The notes under the pieces were generated by a model. The model was not told where the DNA came from, ran no database searches, and saw only the letters and a list, made by a program, of their open reading frames with translations. The position numbers and the translations under genes were made by a program. A stretch of DNA of 64,000 nt. It comes from Flavobacterium sp. LHD-80 (GTDB lineage Bacteria > Bacteroidota > Bacteroidia > Flavobacteriales > Flavobacteriaceae). This document shows, piece after piece, positions 1-7,947 of the stretch; the stretch's first letter is position 1; each line of letters opens with the position of its first letter. The stretch spans positions 186,001 through 250,000 of the forward strand of contig NZ_JAVFVS010000013.1 of the NCBI RefSeq assembly GCF_030929605.1, given 5' to 3'.

Positions 1-259
1 GATGTCCAAGTTCTCTTGTTGGGACTAAAATTACGGCTTGAACCACAGGTGATTCTGTATCGATTAATTGCAATAAAGGCAATCCAAAAGCGGCAGTTTT
101 TCCTGTTCCCGTTTTGGCTAAACCAACAACATCATGCTTTTCAGCTAAAAGCAGCGGAATTGTTTTTTGCTGAATTTCTGTTGGTTCAACAATGCTTAAT
201 TCGCCTAAAGCTTTTAAAATTGGCGCTGAAACTCCTAATGCTGAGAATTGTTTAGACAT
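1..259 (-). CDS. DEAD-box ATP-dependent RNA helicase, N-terminal part (cut by window edge)
   Basis: Reading leftwards from the ATG at 259, 86 codons stay open to the window edge, so the C-terminal part lies outside. The N-terminus (MSKQFSALGVSAPILKAL) is followed by a Q-motif region with TEIQQKTIP, then motif I AKTGTGKT, then motif Ia PTREL. This order is that of RecA-like domain 1 of DEAD-box RNA helicases, which remodel RNA and ribosomal precursors with ATP. The DEAD box itself is not in view, so the subfamily (RhlE-like is typical in this phylum) cannot be fixed. The family assignment is secure. Confidence 0.93.
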   Translation of the reverse strand, partial: MSKQFSALGVSAPILKALGELSIVEPTEIQQKTIPLLLAEKHDVVGLAKTGTGKTAAFGLPLLQLIDTESPVVQAVILVPTRELGH

Positions 260-281
260 AGTTTTTTTTTTTTTTGTTTTA

Positions 282-422
282 AGTTTCATGTTTCAAGTTA
301 TACCGAAACTTAATAAATTCGAAAAAGGAGAAATCACATTCGAAATGAATTATTCTGAAATGCGATTTCTCCTTTAAAATTATAAATAATGTTTTAGATT
401 CCAACAACTTGAAACATGAAAC
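282..422. repeat. Inverted copies of a GTTTCATGTTTCAAGTT element
   Basis: The sequence at 282-299 recurs in inverse orientation at 406-422, bracketing the terminator hairpin between the two helicase genes. A related tract lies at 9357-9409. This looks like a dispersed intergenic repeat. No coding content is seen. Confidence 0.6.
324..375 (-). terminator. Rho-independent terminator of the SSL2-type helicase gene
   Basis: A 12-bp stem AAAGGAGAAATC / GATTTCTCCTTT (324-335 and 364-375) extends inward with further pairing. On the minus strand it ends in a U-tract, as expected for a terminator downstream of the gene ending at 447. Confidence 0.75.
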
Positions 423-446
423 CTAAAACTTTAAACTTTTTTAAAA

Positions 447-1985
447 TCAATCTGGTTCGTTCATGATTTTTTCACGGTATTTTTTACCGATCAATAAAGT
501 CATGTTCTTTTTATAATCATCAATTAGCCATTCACGGTAATTTTTACTGCATTGGCTTAAACATTTTGCATAACGTTTGATACGGCATTCGATATCATCA
601 TCAAGCTCTTTTCCTAATGATTTAGCTTCCTGCAGCGTTTCAGTATTATCTACACACATCGATGCGTGTTGTTCCAATGATTTATCCAAAACAATTTTCG
701 AACGTAAATTTTGCTTGATTGCCAATTTATGTTCTTCATCAACATCAAAAGTAACATCGGCAGTTTTGCTGAATTTTGCTCGCAATTCTGGTGGCATGCT
801 ATATTTAAAGAACATTTCGATTTCAGTGTCGTCTCTTAAATTCTCAAGATAAAACTCTGGAGATTTAAAAATGTGCTGCCAGTTTACCGGCTCGCTCCAC
901 AACCCAAAACGAGCTGCATTGTTTCCTAAATCGATAACTGTAAACTCATCTTTTCCAGGTAATTTACGAGATCCACGACCAATCATCTGGAAATACAATG
1001 TCAACGATTTTGTCGCTCTGTTCAAAATAATAGTTTCAACAGTTGGCTCATCAAATCCTGTTGTCAAAATTCCAACCGAAGTCAAAATAGCATCTGGAGT
1101 TTTCTTAAACCATGCCAAAATATCTTTACGTTCTTCAGAACTACTTGTATTATCAAGGTGTCTAATATCATAACCCGCTTCTCTAAACGTATCATATACA
1201 TATAATGATGTATGAATACCGTTATTGAAAATCAAAGTCTTTTTACCCAAAGAACGTTCTGTATACGCATGAAGCAATTTTTCTTGCATTAAAGTATTGG
1301 TATACAAATCATCAGATGATTTTACCGTATAATCACCGTTGATACCCACTTTTAATGAAGTCAAACCTACATCATAGCTATATGTTGTTGCTCTAGCCAA
1401 AAATCCTTTGTCAATCAACGAACCAATTGTATCACCAACGATTAATTCATCATAACTTTGATGCATTGGCAATTTGATATTAGAACTCAAAGGCGTTGCT
1501 GTTACTCCTAAAATAAAAGCGTTCTTGAATGAGTTTAATAATTTTCTGAATGAATTGTAATGCGCCTCGTCAATAATCACCAAACCAATATTATCAAGAT
1601 GAAGTTTCTCATCATTAATACGGTTTTTTAAAGTCTCAACCATTGCTACGAAACAAGAATAATCATTTTGATCAGGAAGTTCTTTTACCTTACTGTTGAT
1701 TATTTTATTGCTTACACCAAAGCCTTTCAGCATTTTTGACGTTTGCTTGCAAAGTTCGATACGGTGTGTTAAAACAACCACTTTTTTGTCATTATTAGAT
1801 AAATAACGACGCACAATTTCTGAGAATATTACAGTTTTTCCTCCACCAGTAGGCAATTGATACAATAAATGGTGTTTTTGAGGAGCATTGTCTAAGCGGT
1901 CAAAAATGGCATCAATATCACCTTTTTGGTACGCATAAAGTTCTTTTTTTTCTTCTCTTTCTATTTCTAAAGTGTTTTGAGACAT
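447..1985 (-). CDS. SSL2/RadD-type superfamily II DNA/RNA helicase
   Basis: A 512-residue superfamily 2 helicase. Near the N-terminus is the Walker A motif LPTGGGKT, then VLTHRIELC (motif Ia), IDEAHYNSF (a DEAH-type motif II), GVTATP (motif III), and in the second RecA domain TTGFDEPTVE with QMIGRGSRK (motif VI). The organisation matches the SSL2/type III restriction helicase class (COG1061; RadD-like), which couples ATP hydrolysis to nucleic-acid remodelling. No nuclease or methylase partner is adjacent, so a restriction role is not supported. It is probably a stand-alone repair helicase, and the substrate is unknown. A TATTTTTG box lies just upstream and a strong terminator follows. Confidence 0.88.
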   Translation of the reverse strand: MSQNTLEIEREEKKELYAYQKGDIDAIFDRLDNAPQKHHLLYQLPTGGGKTVIFSEIVRRYLSNNDKKVVVLTHRIELCKQTSKMLKGFGVSNKIINSKVKELPDQNDYSCFVAMVETLKNRINDEKLHLDNIGLVIIDEAHYNSFRKLLNSFKNAFILGVTATPLSSNIKLPMHQSYDELIVGDTIGSLIDKGFLARATTYSYDVGLTSLKVGINGDYTVKSSDDLYTNTLMQEKLLHAYTERSLGKKTLIFNNGIHTSLYVYDTFREAGYDIRHLDNTSSSEERKDILAWFKKTPDAILTSVGILTTGFDEPTVETIILNRATKSLTLYFQMIGRGSRKLPGKDEFTVIDLGNNAARFGLWSEPVNWQHIFKSPEFYLENLRDDTEIEMFFKYSMPPELRAKFSKTADVTFDVDEEHKLAIKQNLRSKIVLDKSLEQHASMCVDNTETLQEAKSLGKELDDDIECRIKRYAKCLSQCSKNYREWLIDDYKKNMTLLIGKKYREKIMNEPD

Positions 1986-2005
1986 TGTTTATTTTTGGAT
2001 TTTTG

Positions 2006-2013
2006 CAAAAATA
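2006..2013 (-). promoter_or_regulatory. Candidate -7 box (TATTTTTG) for the SSL2-type helicase
   Basis: Read on the minus strand, this octamer fits the Bacteroidota -7 consensus TANNTTTG and lies about 20 bases before the ATG at 1985. The -33 element is weak, so confidence is limited. Confidence 0.4.
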
Positions 2014-2094
2014 CACCGAAAAAACAGTTATTCATCGTAATTTAACTTAAAATAAATGTTTTTTTTAAATAAAGATTTTTTATGAGAAGTGCAT

Positions 2095-2628
2095 TTAAAG
2101 GTCGATTTTGTCTAAAATAGATTCAAAATCGTACTTATTTTTCCATTTTTGTTCAACAGTCTGCTCATGAATTGCACTAATTCTTGCTTTATATTCATTT
2201 AAAATTCCGTGAGAAATTAAAAAATTCACTGCCTGCTCAAATGAATTAAACATGCTTTTGTAAAACAATTCCTGCTTTACAAAATTTTGAGAAGAGTAAG
2301 TTTGGGCTATTTCGATGTTATAAAGCATTAAATCAGCAATTACGAACGAATCAACACCGAGCGAAATAAAATGTTTAATGATTTTTTGAGCAACAGAACG
2401 GCGCATTTTTGCTTTCGGGCGCCATTTTGCAGTTGGCTTTTTAATTGGAAAATATTCGTGAGAGATTTTAACCTTTGATTCCTGTAAAAGTTTGTCTTCT
2501 TTCGGATTAAAAACAAAATCATAATACGTTTTTACAGGAACAAATTTTTCATACAACTCAATAAGCTGTTCTTCTAGCTGTTCTTTACTCAATTCGGCTA
2601 AATATTTTTTTAAATCGCGTTTGCTCAT
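2095..2628 (-). CDS. DUF6155-like conserved protein of unknown function
   Basis: A 177-residue soluble protein starting MSKRDLKKYLAELSK. It is rich in Lys and Glu and predicted all-helical, with a central basic segment (KWRPKAKMRRSVAQKII) that could contact nucleic acid. No catalytic motif is visible. It resembles the DUF6155 group of Bacteroidota proteins, recalled from its N-terminal pattern rather than a search. The frame also opens two codons earlier at a TTG, but the ATG at 2628 is the better start. The gene stands alone, upstream of the helicase on the same strand with a gap of about 110 bp. Function unknown. Confidence 0.75.
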   Translation of the reverse strand: MSKRDLKKYLAELSKEQLEEQLIELYEKFVPVKTYYDFVFNPKEDKLLQESKVKISHEYFPIKKPTAKWRPKAKMRRSVAQKIIKHFISLGVDSFVIADLMLYNIEIAQTYSSQNFVKQELFYKSMFNSFEQAVNFLISHGILNEYKARISAIHEQTVEQKWKNKYDFESILDKIDL

Positions 2629-2732
2629 TATCAAAGTTTAAGACTGTAAAAATAAATTACTTTTCTGACACATAACTTAAAAACCAATCCTAATACTTAA
2701 TTTTGCTTCATAAATTCAAAAAATACATATAC

Positions 2733-3026
2733 ATGCTCAAGATTTTTAAAGTTACTGCCATTTTAGAAGGGATATCATATTTAGTATTATTTGCAAATAT
2801 GCTTATTATCAAAACCAATAACCCTGAACTTTATCATACATTACTGCGTCCATTAGGAATGACACACGGTGTTTTGTTTATCGGATACATTATTCTTGCT
2901 TTTTTATTAAAAAAATCAATGAATTGGGATTTAAAAACGTTCGGAATCATCTTGATTGCTTCTCTTATTCCGTTTGGAACATTTTACATCGAGAAAAAAT
3001 ATTTAGAAAATAAAGCAAATGCATAA
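2733..3026 (+). CDS. DUF3817 small integral membrane protein
   Basis: A 97-residue protein starting MLKIFKVTAILEGISYL. It has three predicted hydrophobic segments (roughly residues 5-27, 42-60 and 69-86) and a charged tail. The pattern EGISYL...GMTHGVLFIGY matches the DUF3817 family of short membrane proteins, whose role is unknown. An in-frame TTG ten codons upstream is less likely than the ATG at 2733. The last codons overlap the next gene (MscS-family channel) by 8 bases, so the two are very probably translationally coupled and may act together in the membrane. Confidence 0.85.
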   Translation: MLKIFKVTAILEGISYLVLFANMLIIKTNNPELYHTLLRPLGMTHGVLFIGYIILAFLLKKSMNWDLKTFGIILIASLIPFGTFYIEKKYLENKANA

Positions 3027-4275
3027 GCTTTTGGATAAAATATTTAATTTTTTATATCCGATTTTTAGAGATTGGGGAATGAGTCGTAATGTCGCGTCTT
3101 ATACCAGTCTTATTTTCAATATTGCCATTTTGGTGGTATTAGCTTATATTATTTATTATGCCGCTAAATTTGTTTTAGTTACTCTGACGGCAGTTTTCGC
3201 GCAACGTACTAAAACCAAGTTTGACGATTATTTAATTCAGAACAAAACTACTCGATATACGGCTTATTTAATTCCGTTTTTCTTTATTTATAAAGCGGTT
3301 CCGGTTATTTTGGACAAATACGAATATTGGGAATCGATCTTCGGGAAAATAGTTGGTGTTTATATTGTTTTGCTGGGATTATGGATTGTTCGTACTATTT
3401 TTAATTCGCTTCGAGATTATTTAAAGCAAAAGCCTGAATACAGTGACAAACCTATCGATAGTTTCGTTCAGGTTATCATGATTGTGCTTTGGATTTTTGG
3501 AGTTGCGCTTATTATTTCAACTTTATTCGGAATAAAAAAAGGCGAATTGCTGACTATTCTAGGAACGCTTTCGGCTATTATTATCTTGATTTTTAGAGAT
3601 ACAATTCTAGGATTTGTTTCAAGTGTTCAAGTGGCTATTAACGATATGGTTCGAATTGGTGATTGGATTACAATGGACAAATTTGGTGCCGACGGAGATG
3701 TAATCGAAATCAATTTAACGACGGTAAAAGTTCGAAATTTTGATAATACGATCACGACAATTCCAACTTACGCATTAAGTTCAGATTCGTTCCAAAATTG
3801 GCGTGGTATGCAAAAATCAGCCGGACGCCGAATCAAAAGACATGTTTTAATAAAAAGCAGCACGATCAGATTCTTAAATGATGAAGATTTAGCTCAAATG
3901 AAAAAAGTCCAGCTGATCTCTTCTTATATAGATTCAAGACAAGCAGAAATTGAAAAATACAATGATCTTAGAGGAGTTGATAAAACACTTGCCCTTAACG
4001 GTCGAAATATGACCAATTTAGGTTTGTTCAGAAAGTATATTATGCAATATCTTATAACGCATCCAGGACTGAATAAAGATATGCATATTATGTGCCGTCA
4101 GCTGCAGTCAACTGCACACGGAGTTCCTTTAGAAATTTATGCATTTTCAAGTGATAAACGCTGGGCAAATTACGAATATATAATGTCTGATATTTTTGAC
4201 CATGTTATGGCCTCTGTAGAATATTTTGATCTTGAAATATTTGAATTGCCTTCTAAAATTGGAAGCTTAGAATAA
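3019..4275 (+). CDS. MscS-family mechanosensitive ion channel (YbdG-like)
   Basis: A 418-residue inner-membrane protein. Hydrophobic segments lie at about residues 25-55, 75-97, 112-130, 150-175 and 185-210. They are followed by the conserved MscS beta-domain with SSVQVAINDMVRIGDWI and the downstream run VRNFDNTITTIPTYAL. Family members open under membrane tension and release solutes at hypo-osmotic shock. The long C-terminal cytoplasmic part (about 170 residues after the beta-domain, beginning NWRGMQKSAGRRIKRHV) resembles the YbdG/MscM branch rather than the 286-residue E. coli MscS. The ATG overlaps the preceding DUF3817 gene. Two large palindromic repeats follow. Confidence 0.9.
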   Translation: MHKLLDKIFNFLYPIFRDWGMSRNVASYTSLIFNIAILVVLAYIIYYAAKFVLVTLTAVFAQRTKTKFDDYLIQNKTTRYTAYLIPFFFIYKAVPVILDKYEYWESIFGKIVGVYIVLLGLWIVRTIFNSLRDYLKQKPEYSDKPIDSFVQVIMIVLWIFGVALIISTLFGIKKGELLTILGTLSAIIILIFRDTILGFVSSVQVAINDMVRIGDWITMDKFGADGDVIEINLTTVKVRNFDNTITTIPTYALSSDSFQNWRGMQKSAGRRIKRHVLIKSSTIRFLNDEDLAQMKKVQLISSYIDSRQAEIEKYNDLRGVDKTLALNGRNMTNLGLFRKYIMQYLITHPGLNKDMHIMCRQLQSTAHGVPLEIYAFSSDKRWANYEYIMSDIFDHVMASVEYFDLEIFELPSKIGSLE

Positions 4276-4278
4276 ATA

Positions 4279-4515
4279 TTTAACCGCAAAGAGCGCAAAG
4301 ACAAACGCAAGGTTCGCAAAGTTTTTACATAAAGCTTTACGAACCTTGCGTTTTATTTTAATTGTATAAGAAAACCTTACGCTCCTTGCGGTTAAGTCAT
4401 TTAACCGTAAAGACGCAAAGATTTACGCAAGGTTCGCAAAGTTTTTTACATAAAGCTTTGCGAACCTTGCGTTTTATTTAATTGCATAAGAAAACCTTGC
4501 GTTCTTTGCGGTTAA
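4279..4515. repeat. Two tandem ~116-bp palindromic intergenic repeats
   Basis: Copies lie at 4279-4395 and 4401-4515. Each starts TTAACCGCAAAG or TTAACCGTAAAG and ends CTTGCGGTTAA or CTTTGCGGTTAA. Each carries an internal inverted pair, ACGCAAGGTTCGCAAAG against CTTT(G/A)CGAACCTTGCG, so each folds as a nested hairpin. The copies are nearly identical and separated by 5 bases. A degenerate single arm is found at 56563-56604. The array occupies most of the gap between two convergent genes and could act as a bidirectional terminator. Confidence 0.85.
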
Positions 4516-4547
4516 GTCAACCTGAAAACTGCGACTGCGACTGAAAA

Positions 4548-4976
4548 CTATTTCCCAACCTCTTCAAAAACAAACTTCGGTTGATTATAATTTAATGTTC
4601 CTTGAATAAAGCAAGGAAGATTCATATAAGTTCCAACTACACCGTTTCCTAAAACTAATTTCTTGTCCTTTTTCAGCAAAGCTAATGGAACTCTCTTCCA
4701 GCTTCCTCCGTTAGAAATAAAATGAAAATCACCTCTTAACGTATCTCCTTTTAGATCTCCCCTTACATCGCCCGAATCTTTTCCAAGTTGATGATAAAGA
4801 ATTTCGTAGCGTCCATAAAAACGTTTATCATTGATTTTGATGGTCAAAAAAGCAGTGTCTTTTTGATTTACGGCGCGATAAACGATTTCTTGATAATCAG
4901 TTTTGTTTTCTTTTGAATTGCAAGAAATAACAGAAATCATGATAAAAAGAAGAAAAAGAAAAGAGTTTTTATTCAT
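4548..4976 (-). CDS. Small lipoprotein of unknown function
   Basis: A 142-residue protein with a lipoprotein signal: Lys/Asn N-region, hydrophobic core FLFLLFIMISV and lipobox ISC at residue 19, followed by NSKEN. It is probably anchored in the outer or inner membrane facing the periplasm. The mature part is rich in beta-strand pattern with Gly-Asp repeats (GDVRGDLKGDTLRGDF) and reads like a small barrel that reports modest extracytoplasmic function. No known domain is recognised. It is transcribed toward the palindromic repeat array and divergently from the gene at 5104. Confidence 0.8.
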   Translation of the reverse strand: MNKNSFLFLLFIMISVISCNSKENKTDYQEIVYRAVNQKDTAFLTIKINDKRFYGRYEILYHQLGKDSGDVRGDLKGDTLRGDFHFISNGGSWKRVPLALLKKDKKLVLGNGVVGTYMNLPCFIQGTLNYNQPKFVFEEVGK

Positions 4977-5103
4977 AGATAAATTTTTAAAATCATATAA
5001 ATACTAATAGTACTTTTAAACAATTAAACTTAAATTTTGTTAACTAACTAACTTCTCAATTTAAATTTTGTATTCTAATTTTTTCTAAATTTAAAGAAAA
5101 AAC

Positions 5104-5505
5104 ATGGCAGACAGAGATAATTTTTTAAGAGAATTTAGAGGTGAAACTTTAGGAACTGTCAGTGCTCAGTCTTCGGCAGACGAATTGTTTCAAAATCAAA
5201 CCATCAGACCTATTTTAAAACTGCAAAATGATTTATTTATTGCGGTTTTCATAAATTACGTCAATAAAAACAAAGCCGATTTTTATTCCTATTCGGTAGA
5301 AAAGAAACTTCAGACAATTGAAAATTCCATTCAAAAAGATATTAAATTCCGAAATTCTTTAAAAGGAATTGTAATTGCGCTTTTTACAATTGACGAATAT
5401 GAAACGTATATTCAGAATTCATCGAGTTTAAATAAGCGAATGATGAATTTGTTGATTGATCGTTTGAAAAATCAAGTGCAGTTGTTTGAATTAGAAACTA
5501 AATAA
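5104..5505 (+). CDS. Conserved flavobacterial protein, function unknown
   Basis: A 133-residue soluble protein beginning MADRDNFLREFRGETLG. There is no signal peptide or membrane segment. A mostly helical composition with the pattern SSADELFQNQTIRPILKLQ...DLFIAVFINYV suggests a compact helical bundle. The C-terminal half contains LNKRMMNLLIDRLKNQV, an amphipathic helix. It has normal codon use and a good ATG, so it is a real gene, but no enzymatic motif is visible. It is divergent from the lipoprotein gene at 4548-4976. Confidence 0.7.
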   Translation: MADRDNFLREFRGETLGTVSAQSSADELFQNQTIRPILKLQNDLFIAVFINYVNKNKADFYSYSVEKKLQTIENSIQKDIKFRNSLKGIVIALFTIDEYETYIQNSSSLNKRMMNLLIDRLKNQVQLFELETK

Positions 5506-5535
5506 TTAACTCTTTTAAATATAAATTATTTACCG

Positions 5536-5638
5536 TTTGTCATTTCGACGGAGGAGAAATCTTCGCAAGTAACTCCGTAATAATAATCCATCTTTGTCGA
5601 GCTTCTTGTGGAGATTTCTCCTCCGTCGAAATGACAAA
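5536..5638. repeat. Long inverted repeat with 27-bp perfect arms
   Basis: The arm at 5536-5562 (starts TTTGTCATTTCGACGGAGG) is exactly complementary to 5612-5638. The intervening 49 bases include a TTTGTCGAGCTTCTTGTGG segment. The unit recurs at 5667-5717. It sits between two convergent genes. Short open frames through it are artefacts of the repeat. Confidence 0.85.
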
Positions 5639-5666
5639 CTGGGCGAAAAAACTACAGACCTTCTCC

Positions 5667-5717
5667 AATCTTTGTCGAGCTTCTCGTGGAGATTTCTCGT
5701 TCCTCGAAATGACAAGA
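5667..5717. repeat. Direct copy of the right half of the preceding inverted repeat
   Basis: Positions 5667-5717 repeat 5589-5637 with a few changes (TCTTTGTCGAGCTTCTCGTG, then GATTTCTCGTTCCTCGAAAT). It looks like a degenerate second insertion of the same dispersed element. Confidence 0.7.
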
Positions 5718-5796
5718 TTGTGTTCAATTCTTGTGTTTTTATTCGATTTAAAGATAGAAAAAATGTTATTTCTTTAAAACGGTAAGTCTTTTGTGA

Positions 5797-7773
5797 TTAA
5801 TATTTCAACAAATCGAAAAGAACTTCTTCAAAACGATTTTTTGCTAAAAACTGATCTTCTAATGCTTTTGTAAACGGAATTGGCGAATCTAAACTAGCTA
5901 CTCTTTTTACTGGACCATCAAGAAATTCGAAACATTCTTCCATGATTAAAGCCGAAATATCGCTTGCAATTCCACCAAACATAGTGTCTTCCTGATAAAT
6001 AATGACTTTTCCGGTCTTTTTAACCGATTCAAAAATAGTTTCTGTATCTAAAGGCTGAAGCGTTCTTAAATCAATTAAATCGGCATCTATTTGTGGATTA
6101 TTGGCTAATGTCTCTAAAGCCCAGTGAACTGGCGCTCCAAAGGCAATAATAGTTACTGCATTCCCTTCTTTTAAAACTGCAGCTTTTCCTAACGGAATAG
6201 TATAATAATCTGTCGGAACATCTTGATAAATGCTGCGATACAATTGTTTATGTTCGAAAAACAAAACCGGATTTGGATCATTAATTGAAGAATTCAACAA
6301 ACCTTTTGCGTCATAAGGAAACGCTGGGTATACTACTTTTAATCCTGGGGTTTTGGTAAACCAAGCTTCGTTTGTTTGCGAGTGGAAAGGTCCTGCCTGA
6401 GTACCGCCACCGCAAGGCATGCGAACTACAACATCAGCTTTTTCGCCCCAACGATAATGTGATTTTGCCAATAAATTCACGATTGGATTAAATCCTGTTG
6501 AAACAAAATCAGCAAATTGCATTTCTACGATCGCTTTATAACCGTTAATTGATAATCCCATTCCGGTTGAAACTACGGCGCTTTCACAAATAGGTGTATT
6601 ACGCACTCGATCCTTACCAAAAGCATCAACAAAGCCTTCTGTAATTTTAAATGCACCGCCATATTCGGCAATGTCTTGCCCCATAATGACTAAGTTTTTA
6701 TTACGCCACATCGATTGTTCTAAACCATTTCGGATGGCATCGATAAAGCGAATGTTTTTTACTTCTTCGCCATGAGTATATTCCTCATATTCAAAATCTT
6801 TATAAACATCATCTAATTCTCCGCTGTAAGTTGGAACAATTTCAGGTTCAGCATTTGCAATAGCCAAATTTTCATCAATTTCCTGTTTGATTTCAGCATG
6901 AAGTTGTTCGTCAAATTCAGCGGTTAAAATTCCCTTTTCAGTCAAATAATTACGATAATTTGTCACAGGATCTTTCGCAGCCCATTCGTCCATTAATTCC
7001 TGCGGAACATATTTTGTTCCACTCGCCTCTTCATGCCCGCGCATTCTGAATGTTTTAAATTCCAATAAAACAGGATGCGGATCACGCTGCATTTGCTCTT
7101 TTAATTCAGCAAGTTTATTGTAAACGTCAAGTATGTTATTTCCGTCAATAATATGACTTTCAATACCGTAGCCTATACCTTTATCGGCAAGGTTTTTACA
7201 TAAATATTGTTCATTTGTTGGTGTCGAAAGTCCGTAACCATTATTTTCAATAACAAACATTACAGGCAATTTCCAAACTGCTGCAATATTCAACGCTTCG
7301 TGAAAATCTCCTTCGCTGGTTGCGCCTTCTCCAGTAAAAACGGCAGTTACTTTTTTGTTATTCTGAAGTTTATCAGCTAATGCGATTCCGTCTGCGATAC
7401 CTAATTGCGGACCCAGATGCGAAATCATTCCGATTATTTTATATTCTTGAGTTCCAAAGTGAAAACTGCGATCTCGTCCTTTAGTAAAACCATTCGCTTT
7501 CCCTTGCCATTGCGAGAATAAGCGGTAAAGTGGAATGTTTCTGGTTGTAAAAACACCAAGATTTCGGTGCATTGGCAATACGTATTCAGATTCGTCCAAA
7601 ACGGCTGTAACGCCCACCGCAATTGCTTCCTGCCCTATTCCGGAGAACCATTTTGAAACTTTTCCTTGACGAATCAGGATCAGCATTTTTTCTTCGATTA
7701 ATCGAGGTTTGAGAATTTTTTTATATAAATCTAGTAATTGAGTGTCGGTCAGATTCTGTCTGTAAAAGATCAT
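5797..7773 (-). CDS. Fused 2-oxoacid dehydrogenase E1 component (alpha-beta), branched-chain type
   Basis: A 658-residue fusion of the two E1 subunits. Residues about 1-330 are the alpha part, with the thiamine-diphosphate motif starting GEGATSEGDF and ending about 27 residues later at ENN, and the phosphorylation-loop-like YRMRG equivalent (FRMRGHEEASGT). Residues about 340-658 are the beta part, with MGQDIAEYGGAFKIT, ICESAVVSTGMG and MPCGGGTQAGPFHSQ. E1 decarboxylates a 2-oxoacid and passes the acyl group to lipoyl-E2. Fused E1 of this size is usual in Bacteroidota and is generally assigned to the branched-chain (2-oxoisovalerate) complex, though pyruvate cannot be excluded. E2 and E3 are not in the window. 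The ATG at 7773 is preferred over an in-frame TTG 15 codons upstream. Confidence 0.92.
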   Translation of the reverse strand: MIFYRQNLTDTQLLDLYKKILKPRLIEEKMLILIRQGKVSKWFSGIGQEAIAVGVTAVLDESEYVLPMHRNLGVFTTRNIPLYRLFSQWQGKANGFTKGRDRSFHFGTQEYKIIGMISHLGPQLGIADGIALADKLQNNKKVTAVFTGEGATSEGDFHEALNIAAVWKLPVMFVIENNGYGLSTPTNEQYLCKNLADKGIGYGIESHIIDGNNILDVYNKLAELKEQMQRDPHPVLLEFKTFRMRGHEEASGTKYVPQELMDEWAAKDPVTNYRNYLTEKGILTAEFDEQLHAEIKQEIDENLAIANAEPEIVPTYSGELDDVYKDFEYEEYTHGEEVKNIRFIDAIRNGLEQSMWRNKNLVIMGQDIAEYGGAFKITEGFVDAFGKDRVRNTPICESAVVSTGMGLSINGYKAIVEMQFADFVSTGFNPIVNLLAKSHYRWGEKADVVVRMPCGGGTQAGPFHSQTNEAWFTKTPGLKVVYPAFPYDAKGLLNSSINDPNPVLFFEHKQLYRSIYQDVPTDYYTIPLGKAAVLKEGNAVTIIAFGAPVHWALETLANNPQIDADLIDLRTLQPLDTETIFESVKKTGKVIIYQEDTMFGGIASDISALIMEECFEFLDGPVKRVASLDSPIPFTKALEDQFLAKNRFEEVLFDLLKY

Positions 7774-7887
7774 CGGGTTAGTTTTTTTTAGTGTTTCAAA
7801 TATAGAAAAATATAACAATTTAATTAGTTTTTGTTATAATATTTCAATTTTAATATAACTTTTAAAATTCAATTCTAAAATATTCTC

Positions 7888-7895
7888 TACCTTTG
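7888..7895 (+). promoter_or_regulatory. Candidate -7 box (TACCTTTG) for the 2OG oxygenase gene
   Basis: Perfect TANNTTTG match 53 bases before the ATG at 7948. The -33 region is AT-rich without a clear TTG. Confidence 0.5.
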
Positions 7896-7947
7896 TTACT
7901 GAAAGGTTTTTCGACACCTTTCATCTTTAAAATAAAAAATGTAAAGT

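Noticed and set aside
447..1985. Type III restriction system
   Set aside because: Only the helicase motor is present; no methylase or nuclease gene is adjacent.
5530..5785. Two short open frames of about 63-65 codons on both strands
   Set aside because: They run through the long inverted repeat at 5536-5717 and encode the same repeat-derived words (SFLWRFL, RNDK); no start signal or family.
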